22,039 nucleotides of DNA from a virus, in IMG/VR virus record IMGVR_UViG_3300027782_000400, positions 1 through 22,039 of that record; one strand, written 5' to 3'. The first letter of the stretch is position 1; every line of letters begins with the position of its first letter. A program made the position numbers and the translations under genes. Of the stretch, positions 6,582 through 13,547 are shown one piece after another. The notes beneath the pieces were generated by a model. The model saw only the letters and a list, made by a program, of their open reading frames with translations. It had not been told where the DNA came from and did no database searches.

Positions 6582-7313
6582 TTAGTTTATAATGCGAGGC
6601 TGTGGTTGACCAGATAAAACAATACGTTCTGTAGAAAGTTCATTAAGAGCATCAAGTGATAGCAATGAATTTAAACCAGCCTCTGTTGAGTAGTTTGAGT
6701 TAATAGTAAAGATTTTACCATCTGCAGTAGGAGCTGCTTTAAAGAGCCAGCCTTTAAAAGTAAAAGAAGTAGTGCCTTCTACTCTAGCTACTGTTGTAGC
6801 ATTAAGATCAGTGGGGTATGTTGCTGTAACATTACCAGACCAGACGACTTGAGAGCGAATCTCATAGTCTGGCATTGAAGGTGTACGCCATGAAATAATA
6901 ATATAAGGATCAAAATAAGGAATAAAATTAGTAACAATTTGATCGTAATCTTCTTGAAAGCGTGTTAAGATTGTCATATTGATTGTTAGATCAATAGGTG
7001 TAGGCTGTAAAAGTTTAGACGCTTTTGTTGGGTCAGCATTAGCAATATAAGAACCTTGAATCTTATTAAACACCCTATTAGGGTCTCTAGTAATGCCTCC
7101 GTTAGTGAGAGCTACAACAGGGAGCTGTAAATTCTGAGCTTTATCTAAAAGATCTAATAATACTCTTTGTTTAGGCGCGTATACAAAACGAACTCTAATA
7201 GAATCTTGCGGCTCTCTATGATTGTTATAGCGCTTAATCGTGATATCGTCCATAGCACTTGCAAACATCGAAATCATAGTCGAAATTTCAAACGAGTATG
7301 TGTAATTTCTCAT
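6582..7313 (-). CDS. Tail sheath stabiliser/completion protein, T4 gp15-like
   Basis: This 243-residue protein has the gp15 signature order: near the N-terminus DDITIKRYNN then IRVRFVYAPKQRV (T4 gp15 has a corresponding IKR...IRVPITYASKE), and in the middle PTPIDLTINMTILTRFQEDYDQI followed by IPYFDPYI (T4: PSPIKMIYELSIFTRYEDDMFQI...LPYFQPH). gp15 forms the ring that terminates the contractile sheath and tube and joins the tail to the head. T4 gp15 is slightly longer (about 270). A late octamer lies 7 nt upstream of the ATG; a homing endonuclease gene sits immediately upstream. Confidence 0.8.
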   Translation of the reverse strand: MRNYTYSFEISTMISMFASAMDDITIKRYNNHREPQDSIRVRFVYAPKQRVLLDLLDKAQNLQLPVVALTNGGITRDPNRVFNKIQGSYIANADPTKASKLLQPTPIDLTINMTILTRFQEDYDQIVTNFIPYFDPYIIISWRTPSMPDYEIRSQVVWSGNVTATYPTDLNATTVARVEGTTSFTFKGWLFKAAPTADGKIFTINSNYSTEAGLNSLLSLDALNELSTERIVLSGQPQPRIIN

Positions 7314-7320
7314 ATGTATA

Positions 7321-7328
7321 TATTTATG
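7321..7328 (-). promoter_or_regulatory. Late promoter octamer CATAAATA before gp15-like gene
   Basis: Minus-strand CATAAATA, 7 nt before the ATG at 7313. The TAA stop of the homing endonuclease gene (7324-7326) lies inside the octamer. Confidence 0.65.
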
Positions 7329-8118
7329 AAATAAACTTTTTAACTTCTGTTAAAAACCGTTGTTCTATATCTTCTTGTGTAGGCATATAATCGTAGCGCA
7401 ATCTTAACGTGCGCCAACCAACTTCTTGTAAATCTCTATCTCTTTGTTCGTCTCTTAAAGGATCATTATGCCAATGTGCACCATCATATTCAACAGCTAA
7501 CTTATGTTCTAATATAGCTATGTCTATTATTCTACATCTATTCTTTAAGGTCTTTAAGGGGTAGCTTGGTATGGCGTTAGAATAATATTTTAAAACAACA
7601 TTATGAAGTAATCTTTCACATTTACTAACTTTACACTTTGCAAATTTAATATTATTGTTAATTGATGTTTGTCGAATACGTTGTTGGCTATTTTCTTTTA
7701 GTTGACAATATATTTCTTTTGTTCCTAATCTTTTAGTAATTCTATTAATCGTGGTTGGGTCTCTTTTTAATATTGTTCCAATTTGTACGGATGATAACCC
7801 TTGTAAAATTAACGGTTTAATTTCTTTATAAAGATAATCTAGTTTAGTTAATTTAGTTTGACTTATTTTATTACCTTTTGCTATTTTTTGTATTTTAATA
7901 TTGTCTTTTAATTTTTGTTTTAATTCAGATGTACCATACTCGTTAACAGTTCTTACAACATAATTGTAATCAATATTAACCTCACTTCGAATCATAGAAG
8001 GGTTATATCCTTTATTAACAAGATTAACAATAACTGGCCAATTTTTAGTTTTAGCAGCTGCTTTACATGCAGCATGTGCTTTCTTTATATTGTGTCTTCC
8101 CCAATCTGCTTTAGTCAT
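7324..8118 (-). CDS. VSR-fold homing endonuclease with N-terminal helix-turn-helix region
   Basis: A 264-residue free-standing endonuclease. The N-terminal two thirds contain helix-turn-helix-like segments (for example GLSSVQIGTILKRDPTTINR, residues 107-126) for DNA recognition. The C-terminal domain has the VSR/DUF559-type PD-(D/E)xK features: IDIAI (D199), EYDGAHWH (E210, D212, H215, H217), RDEQRDRDL and GWRTLRLRYDY. The arrangement is like the I-Bth0305I class. The start ATG 8116-8118 is chosen because a strong GAAGGAGGG lies 8 nt upstream, unlike almost all neighbours; a TTG two codons earlier is not needed. Inserted between a hypothetical gene and the gp15-like gene, it is a mobile passenger that probably targets nearby DNA. 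Confidence 0.85.
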   Translation of the reverse strand: MTKADWGRHNIKKAHAACKAAAKTKNWPVIVNLVNKGYNPSMIRSEVNIDYNYVVRTVNEYGTSELKQKLKDNIKIQKIAKGNKISQTKLTKLDYLYKEIKPLILQGLSSVQIGTILKRDPTTINRITKRLGTKEIYCQLKENSQQRIRQTSINNNIKFAKCKVSKCERLLHNVVLKYYSNAIPSYPLKTLKNRCRIIDIAILEHKLAVEYDGAHWHNDPLRDEQRDRDLQEVGWRTLRLRYDYMPTQEDIEQRFLTEVKKFIS

Positions 8119-8126
8119 AAACAAAA

Positions 8127-8135
8127 CCCTCCTTC
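8127..8135 (-). promoter_or_regulatory. Strong Shine-Dalgarno of the VSR-type endonuclease
   Basis: GAAGGAGGG on the minus strand, 8 nt before ATG 8118. It is the clearest ribosome binding site in the window and fixes this start. Its AAGGAGG core is complementary to CCTCCTT at 8183-8189 on the same strand. Confidence 0.85.
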
Positions 8136-8152
8136 ATGGTGCATTAAAGAGC

Positions 8153-8226
8153 TGTGACACAATTTGTATGCTAAAACCCACAAAGGAGGATTAATATGTT
8201 TTAAATTTTTGCCAAATTGTGTCACA
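8153..8226 (-). promoter_or_regulatory. 5' leader element: 14-bp inverted repeat with anti-SD in loop
   Basis: TGTGACACAATTTG (8153-8166) is a perfect inverted repeat of CAAATTGTGTCACA (8213-8226), separated by 46 nt. On the minus-strand RNA the loop contains CCUCCUU (8189 to 8183), which can pair over 7 bases, plus one G-U, with the Shine-Dalgarno at 8127-8134 just past the hairpin. The predicted late transcription start (about 8225) falls at the first stem arm. No T-run follows the hairpin, so termination is unlikely; a translation-control role is inferred. Confidence 0.55.
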
Positions 8227-8230
8227 TATA

Positions 8231-8238
8231 TATTTATA
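8231..8238 (-). promoter_or_regulatory. Consensus late promoter TATAAATA for the endonuclease leader
   Basis: An exact T4 late consensus octamer TATAAATA on the minus strand, located after the stop (8242-8244) of the upstream gene. Unlike the other octamers it has a leader of about 105 nt before its gene. The ATG 5 nt downstream is followed at once by TGA. Confidence 0.65.
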
Positions 8239-8241
8239 CTA

Positions 8242-8601
8242 TTATTTAAGTGAATCTTCTTCGCCGGCTTCTAAAACATACTTGAGTACTTCGAGTTGTA
8301 CTTTGGCTTTACCTTTAACTGATTTACCATCACTTACTGCATCTAAAACCTCGTTCGAACGCTGATCTACATAGCCCTGAATGAACTCTAAAAGCTTTTG
8401 AGAACGTGAGGACATATAGTCTTTAGCCTCAGTTTTACATATCTCTTTATAGTTCGAACTATCTGGGTTGATTTCTCCAGACTCTATCTTCCGTTTAAAC
8501 TGATCAAGATATTCGTTTTCTCTGCCTTTAAAAAATTTACGAACAGCAGCACGAAACTTTATAAACTCATTTTCTCTAATCTGTTCTATATCAACGACCA
8601 T
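8242..8601 (-). CDS. Hypothetical helical protein, 119 aa
   Basis: No family recognised. The 119-residue product is almost wholly predicted helix and highly charged (for example RKFFKGRENEYLDQFKRK, SQKLLEFIQGYVDQRSNEVL), without membrane segments. The ATG follows CATAAT by 7 nt, but a -35 is not evident. It lies 31 nt after the HExxH gene on the same strand and just upstream of the mobile endonuclease. Its position near gp15-like and fibre genes would suit a structural or assembly role, but nothing in the protein shows this. Confidence 0.65.
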   Translation of the reverse strand: MVVDIEQIRENEFIKFRAAVRKFFKGRENEYLDQFKRKIESGEINPDSSNYKEICKTEAKDYMSSRSQKLLEFIQGYVDQRSNEVLDAVSDGKSVKGKAKVQLEVLKYVLEAGEEDSLK

Positions 8602-8632
8602 ATAAACAATTATGGTCTATAAAACAATAATG

Positions 8633-9205
8633 CTACCGGAAGTATCTCAAATAATCGTTATCGGGATTATGATACTCTTTAAGAGGTAAAAATACTTCTG
8701 GCATCCTGCGAACAATTTTTGGATTATTGTAAGGGAAAGGCCACCACTTCTTATCTCTATAAGTTGCCCAGTAAGAAAAAAGATAAGAGTTAACTTGTTT
8801 GCGATATTGTACAAGATTGATATCTAGTTTATACTTTTTAATTTTCTTTTCAGATCTTCTTTCACAATCTAACTCAAGTTCTATTGTGTCTCTAAAAGCT
8901 TGAATGACTCTATCTTTTGAATACTGTGTCCCTTTACACCATTTTTCAATCATTGTAATTCCGGTATCAGCTTTTAACCACAAAGGATGTTTTTCAACAA
9001 ACTGATCTAAGTGACAGGATTCATGAACTAAAACATCTACCCAATCTTTCTTACCTGCAGCAACATAAAGATCTCTATCATCAAAAAAACCTGAACATTT
9101 AATACCATCTGCTTCAACAAACTTATCAGGAGATAGGTGGAAACCGACTTTGTACTTTTGACAGTCGGTGGCAACTTTACCAATAAGTTTTTGAATATTA
9201 GTCAT
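8633..9205 (-). CDS. Putative zinc metallopeptidase-like protein (HExxH)
   Basis: A 190-residue soluble protein with a VLVHESCHLDQF motif, so HExxH is at residues 61-65, and downstream acidic candidates for a third zinc ligand (E109/E111 in IELELDCERR, or E115). This gluzincin-like pattern suggests a small zinc peptidase; no signal peptide or wall-binding domain is seen. The C-terminal half is rich in Tyr, Trp and Lys. The ATG overlaps the stop of the upstream epimerase gene (ATGA), so the two are translationally coupled. Substrate unknown; host-protein cleavage or processing are both possible. Confidence 0.6.
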   Translation of the reverse strand: MTNIQKLIGKVATDCQKYKVGFHLSPDKFVEADGIKCSGFFDDRDLYVAAGKKDWVDVLVHESCHLDQFVEKHPLWLKADTGITMIEKWCKGTQYSKDRVIQAFRDTIELELDCERRSEKKIKKYKLDINLVQYRKQVNSYLFSYWATYRDKKWWPFPYNNPKIVRRMPEVFLPLKEYHNPDNDYLRYFR

Positions 9206-10068
9206 ACATCTTTACCTTGTGAGTGTGCTAATGCAACTATATCTCTTACTAATGAATCTTTTGTATCAGGGAGTTGTAGACCGATATTAGCAATTTTATC
9301 TGTCGACAAGACACAATTAGATCTATTAGCTTTTGTATTAAGATCTTTAAGTTTAATAAACTTCCAATTCGGGTTCTTTAATCCATGAAGCTCAAGCAAC
9401 CAAACGACCTCTTCTGCTTTAACTGGTTGTGGATTAACAACGTTGTAGATCCCGCACTCAGGCTTGGCAGCCATAAACCGAACTATAAACTCGTCAAAGT
9501 CATTGAGAGATGTAACAGAGTTAAGCTCATTGATAAGAGTATCATAGCCTAAAAGCTTACTAAAATAATTTTTCCTTGTTAGTGCATCAGTAAAAGGGAT
9601 CCGAATCCTTAAAACATAGCAATTAAAGTCTTTAGCGAACGTTTCAAAGATATGCTTACACTTTGAGTAATATGAAGACTCATTAGAATAGATTCCAAAG
9701 TTAGGTATATCATTCTCATTATATACTTTATCGTAACCGGAATAAATGCACCCAGAACCAATATGTATGATTGGTATGCCTAAGCTATCGCAAATTTTAA
9801 CAACCTGCATAGGATACAAAACGTTATAAGCATAGCAAATCTCTTTAGTATCTTCACATGCATCAACGTTAGGTACGCCAGTATAACCGGAGCAATTAAT
9901 AACCCATTCGATATCTCGATTATTTGTTTCGAAAAACTCTTTTAAAACATCAGGATCGGTATAATCTAATTCAGATTGAGAATAGATCTTATGCTCAATG
10001 TTATTACGTTTAAAAAATTGAGAAAGATGAGTTCCTACAAAACCCTTACCTAAAATTACCGTGTACAT
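9202..10068 (-). CDS. NAD(P)-dependent sugar epimerase/reductase (SDR family)
   Basis: A 288-residue extended short-chain dehydrogenase. It begins with a Rossmann glycine motif GKGFVG (residues 7-12), has INCSGYTGVPNVDACE (about 58-72, as in RmlD/epimerase families), GSGCIYSGY around residue 104, and the catalytic YxxxK as Y134-SKC-K138. It resembles dTDP-4-dehydrorhamnose reductase or GDP-sugar epimerases; substrate cannot be fixed. A phage nucleotide-sugar enzyme could serve host surface modification or glycosylation of DNA or virions. A sigma70-like promoter overlaps the end of the upstream GMP reductase gene. Confidence 0.8.
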   Translation of the reverse strand: MYTVILGKGFVGTHLSQFFKRNNIEHKIYSQSELDYTDPDVLKEFFETNNRDIEWVINCSGYTGVPNVDACEDTKEICYAYNVLYPMQVVKICDSLGIPIIHIGSGCIYSGYDKVYNENDIPNFGIYSNESSYYSKCKHIFETFAKDFNCYVLRIRIPFTDALTRKNYFSKLLGYDTLINELNSVTSLNDFDEFIVRFMAAKPECGIYNVVNPQPVKAEEVVWLLELHGLKNPNWKFIKLKDLNTKANRSNCVLSTDKIANIGLQLPDTKDSLVRDIVALAHSQGKDV

Positions 10069-10074
10069 GACTAT

Positions 10075-10103
10075 ATTTTATGGTCAAATGAGACTATATT
10101 CAA
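10075..10103 (-). promoter_or_regulatory. Sigma70-like promoter for the epimerase/HExxH pair
   Basis: TTGAAT (10098-10103, inside the 3' end of the GMP reductase gene), a 17-nt spacer and TAAAAT (10075-10080) on the minus strand. The ATG at 10068 is 6 nt beyond the -10, again leaving almost no leader. Confidence 0.45.
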
Positions 10104-11067
10104 CATCTTTAAATGCATCTAAATCATTTCCTCCAGCATAAGAAATAGCTGAGGTCAAGTCTTGGCGAACTTCTAGCATTAATTGCTCATAAGTCATACC
10201 ATTCATCGGCATTGATAATGTCTTACCCTCGATATTTTTCCTATTACCATTCATTGCTGAAGCAGATCCAAAATAAAGTTTCCTGGTTGGATCAGTTGGA
10301 TCAATCATGGCAGGCGAATCAATGCACCGAGCAAACATAGAGCCAGCCATTACAAAGTCCGCCCCAGCTACAAATGCTTTAGCAATATCACCATTACATC
10401 CAATACCTCCATCAGCAATAATAAGAGGGGCTGATCCTTCGTTACATTCTTCTCTCACTTGTCTAATTTTATTAACAGTAGAGAACATCGGGGAAGCAAA
10501 CCCTGTCTTGTTGTAAGTAATACAAGAAGCTCCGCAAGCGATACCCGCTTTAACAGCCTGTACATAAGGAAGCATTCGAAGATAAGCATCTGGTGTTGCA
10601 ATATTACCTCCAATAATAAACAAATCAGGATTGAAATGCTTCTTATATTCGTTAAGATAACGAAGCATTTCAATAGCTTCAGAGTGATCTCCATGAGCTA
10701 CATCTACTGTAACATAGTCGAGTCTCAGCTTCTCCTGAGCAATAGTAGTAATCATCTCAACATCTCTCTTCTTAATACCGATCGAAATAGAAATAAAAGG
10801 AAGAAGACTTTCACACTTATTCATTCTGCGCATCCAGTTTAAAATTTCATCATAATCATAAAACCTATGCATGATGTAGAAGTATCCACTACCAGCTAAC
10901 CAAGTAGCCTTTTCATATGAGATACAAGAGGCCATATTAGCAGGAACAATAGGTAGCTTAAATTTATAGTTTCCAAGTTCAATACTAGTATCAGCTAAAG
11001 CCCTCGAAGGCAATTGCGAATAGTTTGGAATGAGATGGATATCTTTATAGTTTAGCGATCTGTTCAT
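10084..11067 (-). CDS. guaC: GMP reductase-like protein (IMPDH/GMPR family)
   Basis: A 327-residue TIM-barrel enzyme without CBS domains, the usual length of GMP reductase, which converts GMP to IMP with NADPH and ammonia release. Visible motifs: GGNIATPDA (about 153-161), the catalytic loop GASCITYNKTG with Cys182, and IADGGIGCNGDIAKAFVAGADFVMAGSMFA (about 217-246) for phosphate binding. The loop departs from the usual GIGPGSxCTTR form (GIACGASCITY), so the exact reaction needs care; an IMP dehydrogenase-like role is less likely without CBS domains. The start overlaps the previous gene by 23 nt. It would recycle guanylate toward inosinate and adenylate. Confidence 0.85.
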   Translation of the reverse strand: MNRSLNYKDIHLIPNYSQLPSRALADTSIELGNYKFKLPIVPANMASCISYEKATWLAGSGYFYIMHRFYDYDEILNWMRRMNKCESLLPFISISIGIKKRDVEMITTIAQEKLRLDYVTVDVAHGDHSEAIEMLRYLNEYKKHFNPDLFIIGGNIATPDAYLRMLPYVQAVKAGIACGASCITYNKTGFASPMFSTVNKIRQVREECNEGSAPLIIADGGIGCNGDIAKAFVAGADFVMAGSMFARCIDSPAMIDPTDPTRKLYFGSASAMNGNRKNIEGKTLSMPMNGMTYEQLMLEVRQDLTSAISYAGGNDLDAFKDVEYSLI

Positions 11068-11260
11068 TTTGTAATTTGTTAAGTTTAGCTCTTACTTCCA
11101 TTTCGTTAAGACTCTTAAAGAGATTAAAGTTAAGTTTAATACCTTTTTTAGATAAAGCTAGAAGCAAATCTTTATATATCTGTATTATATTATAGTTGGC
11201 AACTGCATCACAATTGTGCAAATAAACAGAAAAGTTACTTATTGTCCTTGTGTTCATCAC
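11045..11260 (-). CDS. Small hypothetical protein, 71 aa
   Basis: A 71-residue product with no recognised domain, helical toward the end (SLNEMEVRAKLNKLQNEQ). The start could be GTG (11258-11260) or the ATG right after it (11255-11257). It overlaps the end of the zinc-motif gene by 23-26 nt and the start of GMP reductase by 23 nt. Such overlaps are usual in this cluster, and without this ORF there would be a 168-nt gap, so it is probably real. Function unknown. Confidence 0.5.
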   Translation of the reverse strand: MMNTRTISNFSVYLHNCDAVANYNIIQIYKDLLLALSKKGIKLNFNLFKSLNEMEVRAKLNKLQNEQIAKL

Positions 11261-11645
11261 ATCTCACTTTACACCAACCAGTACTATAAAGATCTCCCCA
11301 TTTACCACATACTTCACAAATAGACTCTGATTTTCTTTCTGCTGCAAATACTACATCAGAAATAATATCTTCAATAGCATCATCAAGATTTAAATCTGTA
11401 GTAACGATGGTGTCATAATAAAAGCGAAGAGTGCCATACTTCTCTTTAATTTGAGCAGCTACGACTTGTGTACCAGATGTTTTAGAGATATAATCTAGCT
11501 TGTTTAGAAGCTTATCAATAATATCATACCAGCCATCTTGGCATTCCATGCCCCATGCCATACAAGTGTGTTGACAATTGCCTCTATAATTTTTTAGGAT
11601 AGTAGGATACTTTTCTACAAGTTTAAGTTCTAGTTCTTCTGTCAT
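11235..11645 (-). CDS. Conserved phage protein with C-terminal zinc-finger-like motif
   Basis: A 136-residue protein with a pattern seen in many phages and prophages: an N-terminal GxxCxxTCxxWGMECQDGWYDIIDKL, a central QIKEKYGTLRFYYD (about residues 65-78), and a C-terminal paired-cysteine motif CEVCG...CDEH (about 110-132) likely to bind zinc. Function is not established to my knowledge. The ATG overlaps the TGA of the upstream gene (ATGA), indicating coupled translation. Confidence 0.65.
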   Translation of the reverse strand: MTEELELKLVEKYPTILKNYRGNCQHTCMAWGMECQDGWYDIIDKLLNKLDYISKTSGTQVVAAQIKEKYGTLRFYYDTIVTTDLNLDDAIEDIISDVVFAAERKSESICEVCGKWGDLYSTGWCKVRCDEHKDNK

Positions 11646-11851
11646 CTTGGTAAGAGTATAGCGTTAATTAGACATTCGTCAAAAGGGTAATCAGTATATT
11701 CCCCTTTCCAGTGTTTATCAGTTGGTTTGTAGTTAACTTTAATTTCACAAACCTTTGTAAGTTCATCATAACCCTCTTCGTATCCTGATACTAAGACTAA
11801 TTTATCAGGATGATGTTCTTGTAGCTTTTCTATTAATTGTTTAACTGTCAT
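11642..11851 (-). CDS. Small conserved phage protein, 69 aa
   Basis: It begins MTVKQLIEKLQEHHPDKLVLVSGYEEGYDEL, a form common among short phage and bacterial proteins (tiny alpha/beta fold with VKxLIexLq...P...V), and ends in LINAILLPR. No catalytic motif is visible. It overlaps both neighbours by 4-11 nt in the minus-strand cluster. Function unknown. Confidence 0.6.
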   Translation of the reverse strand: MTVKQLIEKLQEHHPDKLVLVSGYEEGYDELTKVCEIKVNYKPTDKHWKGEYTDYPFDECLINAILLPR

Positions 11852-12059
11852 AAATTTTAAATTCTATATCTACCTTATCGTACATACTGTTTAAATTATC
11901 AGACTCATGAACACAACACAGCTCACCTGTGTTCAAAAGAACTGTGTTGTAAACACCTGATTTGGGGTTTATTTTTTGATAAATGAATGGTGCATCAGTT
12001 TCTTCTAATTTAAAATAAAAGAAGTCTCCAGCTTTTAATTCACTCCATTTTACTTTCAT
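11841..12059 (-). CDS. Small hypothetical beta-barrel-like protein, 72 aa
   Basis: A 72-residue product starting MKVKWSELKAGDFFYFKLE, with alternating strands (FIYQKI, YNTVLLNTGELCCVHES, KVDIEF). The KxGDxFxF opening with a later strand and His/Glu loop suggests a small barrel, but I recognise no named family. It overlaps the phosphatase gene upstream by 4 nt and the next gene by 11 nt. Function unknown. Confidence 0.6.
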   Translation of the reverse strand: MKVKWSELKAGDFFYFKLEETDAPFIYQKINPKSGVYNTVLLNTGELCCVHESDNLNSMYDKVDIEFKIYDS

Positions 12060-12844
12060 ATTTTAATTTGAATAGGCTTGGTAGTCATCATTCCATCAAT
12101 AATGACTCCATAATCTTTTTCTGTATCGATATTCCAAGACTCTTTATTGGTATTCATATACACAACTTCAGGCATCTCCACGGTCGTGTGACCAACAATC
12201 TGTCTGCCAATATGTTCCGAGGCTTCGAACTCCATTCGCCAATCAAGCCAAAGTGCACCCCCAACACAACATTCACCACCTCTACTTTGACCAGCACCAG
12301 AAATAAGCCAATGATGAGGAACAGTAAAGTCCCTAAAGTTCTTCCAGACATGAGGAATAATCTCATTAACAACAACATCAATGTTCTTCCCAACAGGGAT
12401 ATGCCTTTCATGCAAACCAGCATGAGACAAAATGAAGTTCTGAGTCTGGTGAGCAATCTTAAAGTTTTTATAAAAGAAGTCATCTTTAAAACCCTCATCA
12501 TAAAACACTCTACGAAATTTCTTAGCTTTAGATGTAGTAAAGCCAGAGCAATAGAAATCAATTGCTTTATGAATAGAGGTCATTGAAGATGCTCTATTGT
12601 TAAAGATATAAGACATATCATGATTACCAACAAGGAAGACAAACTTAGACTTGTTAGGATGATCCATAACAAGAGAGCGCAAATACTCAGCGGTCTCTTC
12701 CATCCCTGCAACCTTTGGAGGATCATAGAATGAATCAAACCAATCCCCAAGGAAGACAACTTCATCATAGTCTGTCTCAGCTTCTAGGATACTCTTAACA
12801 GCATCCACACGCTGATGAATATCTCCTATAACAATAGTCTTCAT
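12056..12844 (-). CDS. Calcineurin-like metallophosphoesterase
   Basis: A 262-residue enzyme with the full di-metal phosphoesterase motif set: GDIHQ (residues 7-11), GDWFD (33-37), GNHDM (73-77), SHAGLH (140-145) and GHT (218-220). These ligands bind two metal ions and hydrolyse phosphomono- or diesters. The family includes the lambda-type serine/threonine phosphatase and nucleic-acid or nucleotide phosphatases; the substrate cannot be told. It sits in a run of overlapping minus-strand genes (4-nt overlaps on both sides) led by the sigma70-like promoter at 13787, suggesting early expression and host takeover or nucleotide metabolism. Confidence 0.88.
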   Translation of the reverse strand: MKTIVIGDIHQRVDAVKSILEAETDYDEVVFLGDWFDSFYDPPKVAGMEETAEYLRSLVMDHPNKSKFVFLVGNHDMSYIFNNRASSMTSIHKAIDFYCSGFTTSKAKKFRRVFYDEGFKDDFFYKNFKIAHQTQNFILSHAGLHERHIPVGKNIDVVVNEIIPHVWKNFRDFTVPHHWLISGAGQSRGGECCVGGALWLDWRMEFEASEHIGRQIVGHTTVEMPEVVYMNTNKESWNIDTEKDYGVIIDGMMTTKPIQIKI

Positions 12845-13059
12845 TTTAGTTCTTTTAAAATCTTATCTAACTCTTCTGAAGTTACTCTTTTATATATAAT
12901 ATTATCGCTCTTTGGTCCGGAGAACTCAAGCAAATATTTTAAAAAATAAATAGAAAACTTCCAATACTTTCCTCCATTAAAAAATGAGAATTTAGGATAA
13001 GGTCTGAGATGAAACAAAGGCACCCAATCAAACCAAATATTAACAGGTCCTATTTTCAT
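12841..13059 (-). CDS. Small hypothetical protein, 72 aa
   Basis: A 72-residue protein rich in Phe, Trp and Lys in its first half (IWFDWVPLFHLRPYPKFSFF), with a helical Lys/Glu tail. I do not recognise it. It overlaps its neighbours by 4 nt on each side, so it belongs to the same co-translated run as the phosphatase. The aromatic stretch is not long or apolar enough for a clear membrane helix. Confidence 0.6.
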   Translation of the reverse strand: MKIGPVNIWFDWVPLFHLRPYPKFSFFNGGKYWKFSIYFLKYLLEFSGPKSDNIIYKRVTSEELDKILKELK

Positions 13060-13547
13060 GTCCAGAGATGCTTTCTGTACTTGACAAGCTCTGTTAAGAC
13101 CTTAGTGTCCATTTCTTCCATCTCTTGTTCTAGTTTTTCAACCTTCCTATAATTAGGATAGGCATTCCCGATTTGCTTCTCAAGAGCAGGGCGATCTTGA
13201 TCAACATACTTGTATGATGCTTCTAACCATTTAGCAAACTTTACAGCTTCTTTACCGCTACCTTCCCAATCAACAGGGCCTTCCACATACTCATCTTCAT
13301 AAAAGGATTTAATGATTTCAAAGTTAACATTTTGCAAAACACCATCAAGGTCATTCCAATGGCGAGGAATAACTTTACGAATGCGAGTGTGTTGAGGAGC
13401 CCAAATAGTCTTAACCTTCATCCAATAAAAATCTCTAACCTGATAAGGTATAAGACATTGAACCTGCAATTTAATCCACCACCAAAACCTCTCTCTTTTG
13501 GTAAAGATTAGCTCTTCAGTAAAAATAGGATTTAGTTTTTTAATCAT
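13056..13547 (-). CDS. Conserved phage hypothetical protein, 163 aa
   Basis: The 163-residue product has a Trp-rich N-terminal half (RFWWWIKLQVQCLIPYQVRD, then HTRIRKVIPRHWNDLDGVL), an acidic middle (FYEDEYVEGPVDWEG) and a charged helical C-terminus (EKLEQEMEEMDTKVLTELVK). The order of an IPRxWxDLD motif followed by an F-E/D-E segment with a conserved W matches a family I recall from many large phages, of unknown function. It overlaps both neighbouring genes by 4 nt. Confidence 0.6.
   Translation of the reverse strand: MIKKLNPIFTEELIFTKRERFWWWIKLQVQCLIPYQVRDFYWMKVKTIWAPQHTRIRKVIPRHWNDLDGVLQNVNFEIIKSFYEDEYVEGPVDWEGSGKEAVKFAKWLEASYKYVDQDRPALEKQIGNAYPNYRKVEKLEQEMEEMDTKVLTELVKYRKHLWT

Noticed and set aside
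8182-8203. Plus-strand AAAGGAGG followed by ATG TTT TAA
   Set aside because: It looks like a ribosome site and start, but the ORF is two codons; the sequence is better explained as the anti-SD segment on the minus strand.
9137-9388. Plus-strand ORF of 83 codons
   Set aside because: Antisense to the overlap of the HExxH and epimerase genes, with no promoter or ribosome site.
10307-10842. ORFs on both strands inside the GMP reductase gene
   Set aside because: They are shadows of a gene with clear catalytic motifs and no overlapping-gene evidence.
12068-12768. Several ORFs overlapping the phosphoesterase in other frames
   Set aside because: The 262-residue minus-strand phosphoesterase has all metal-binding motifs; the others lack any recognisable pattern.
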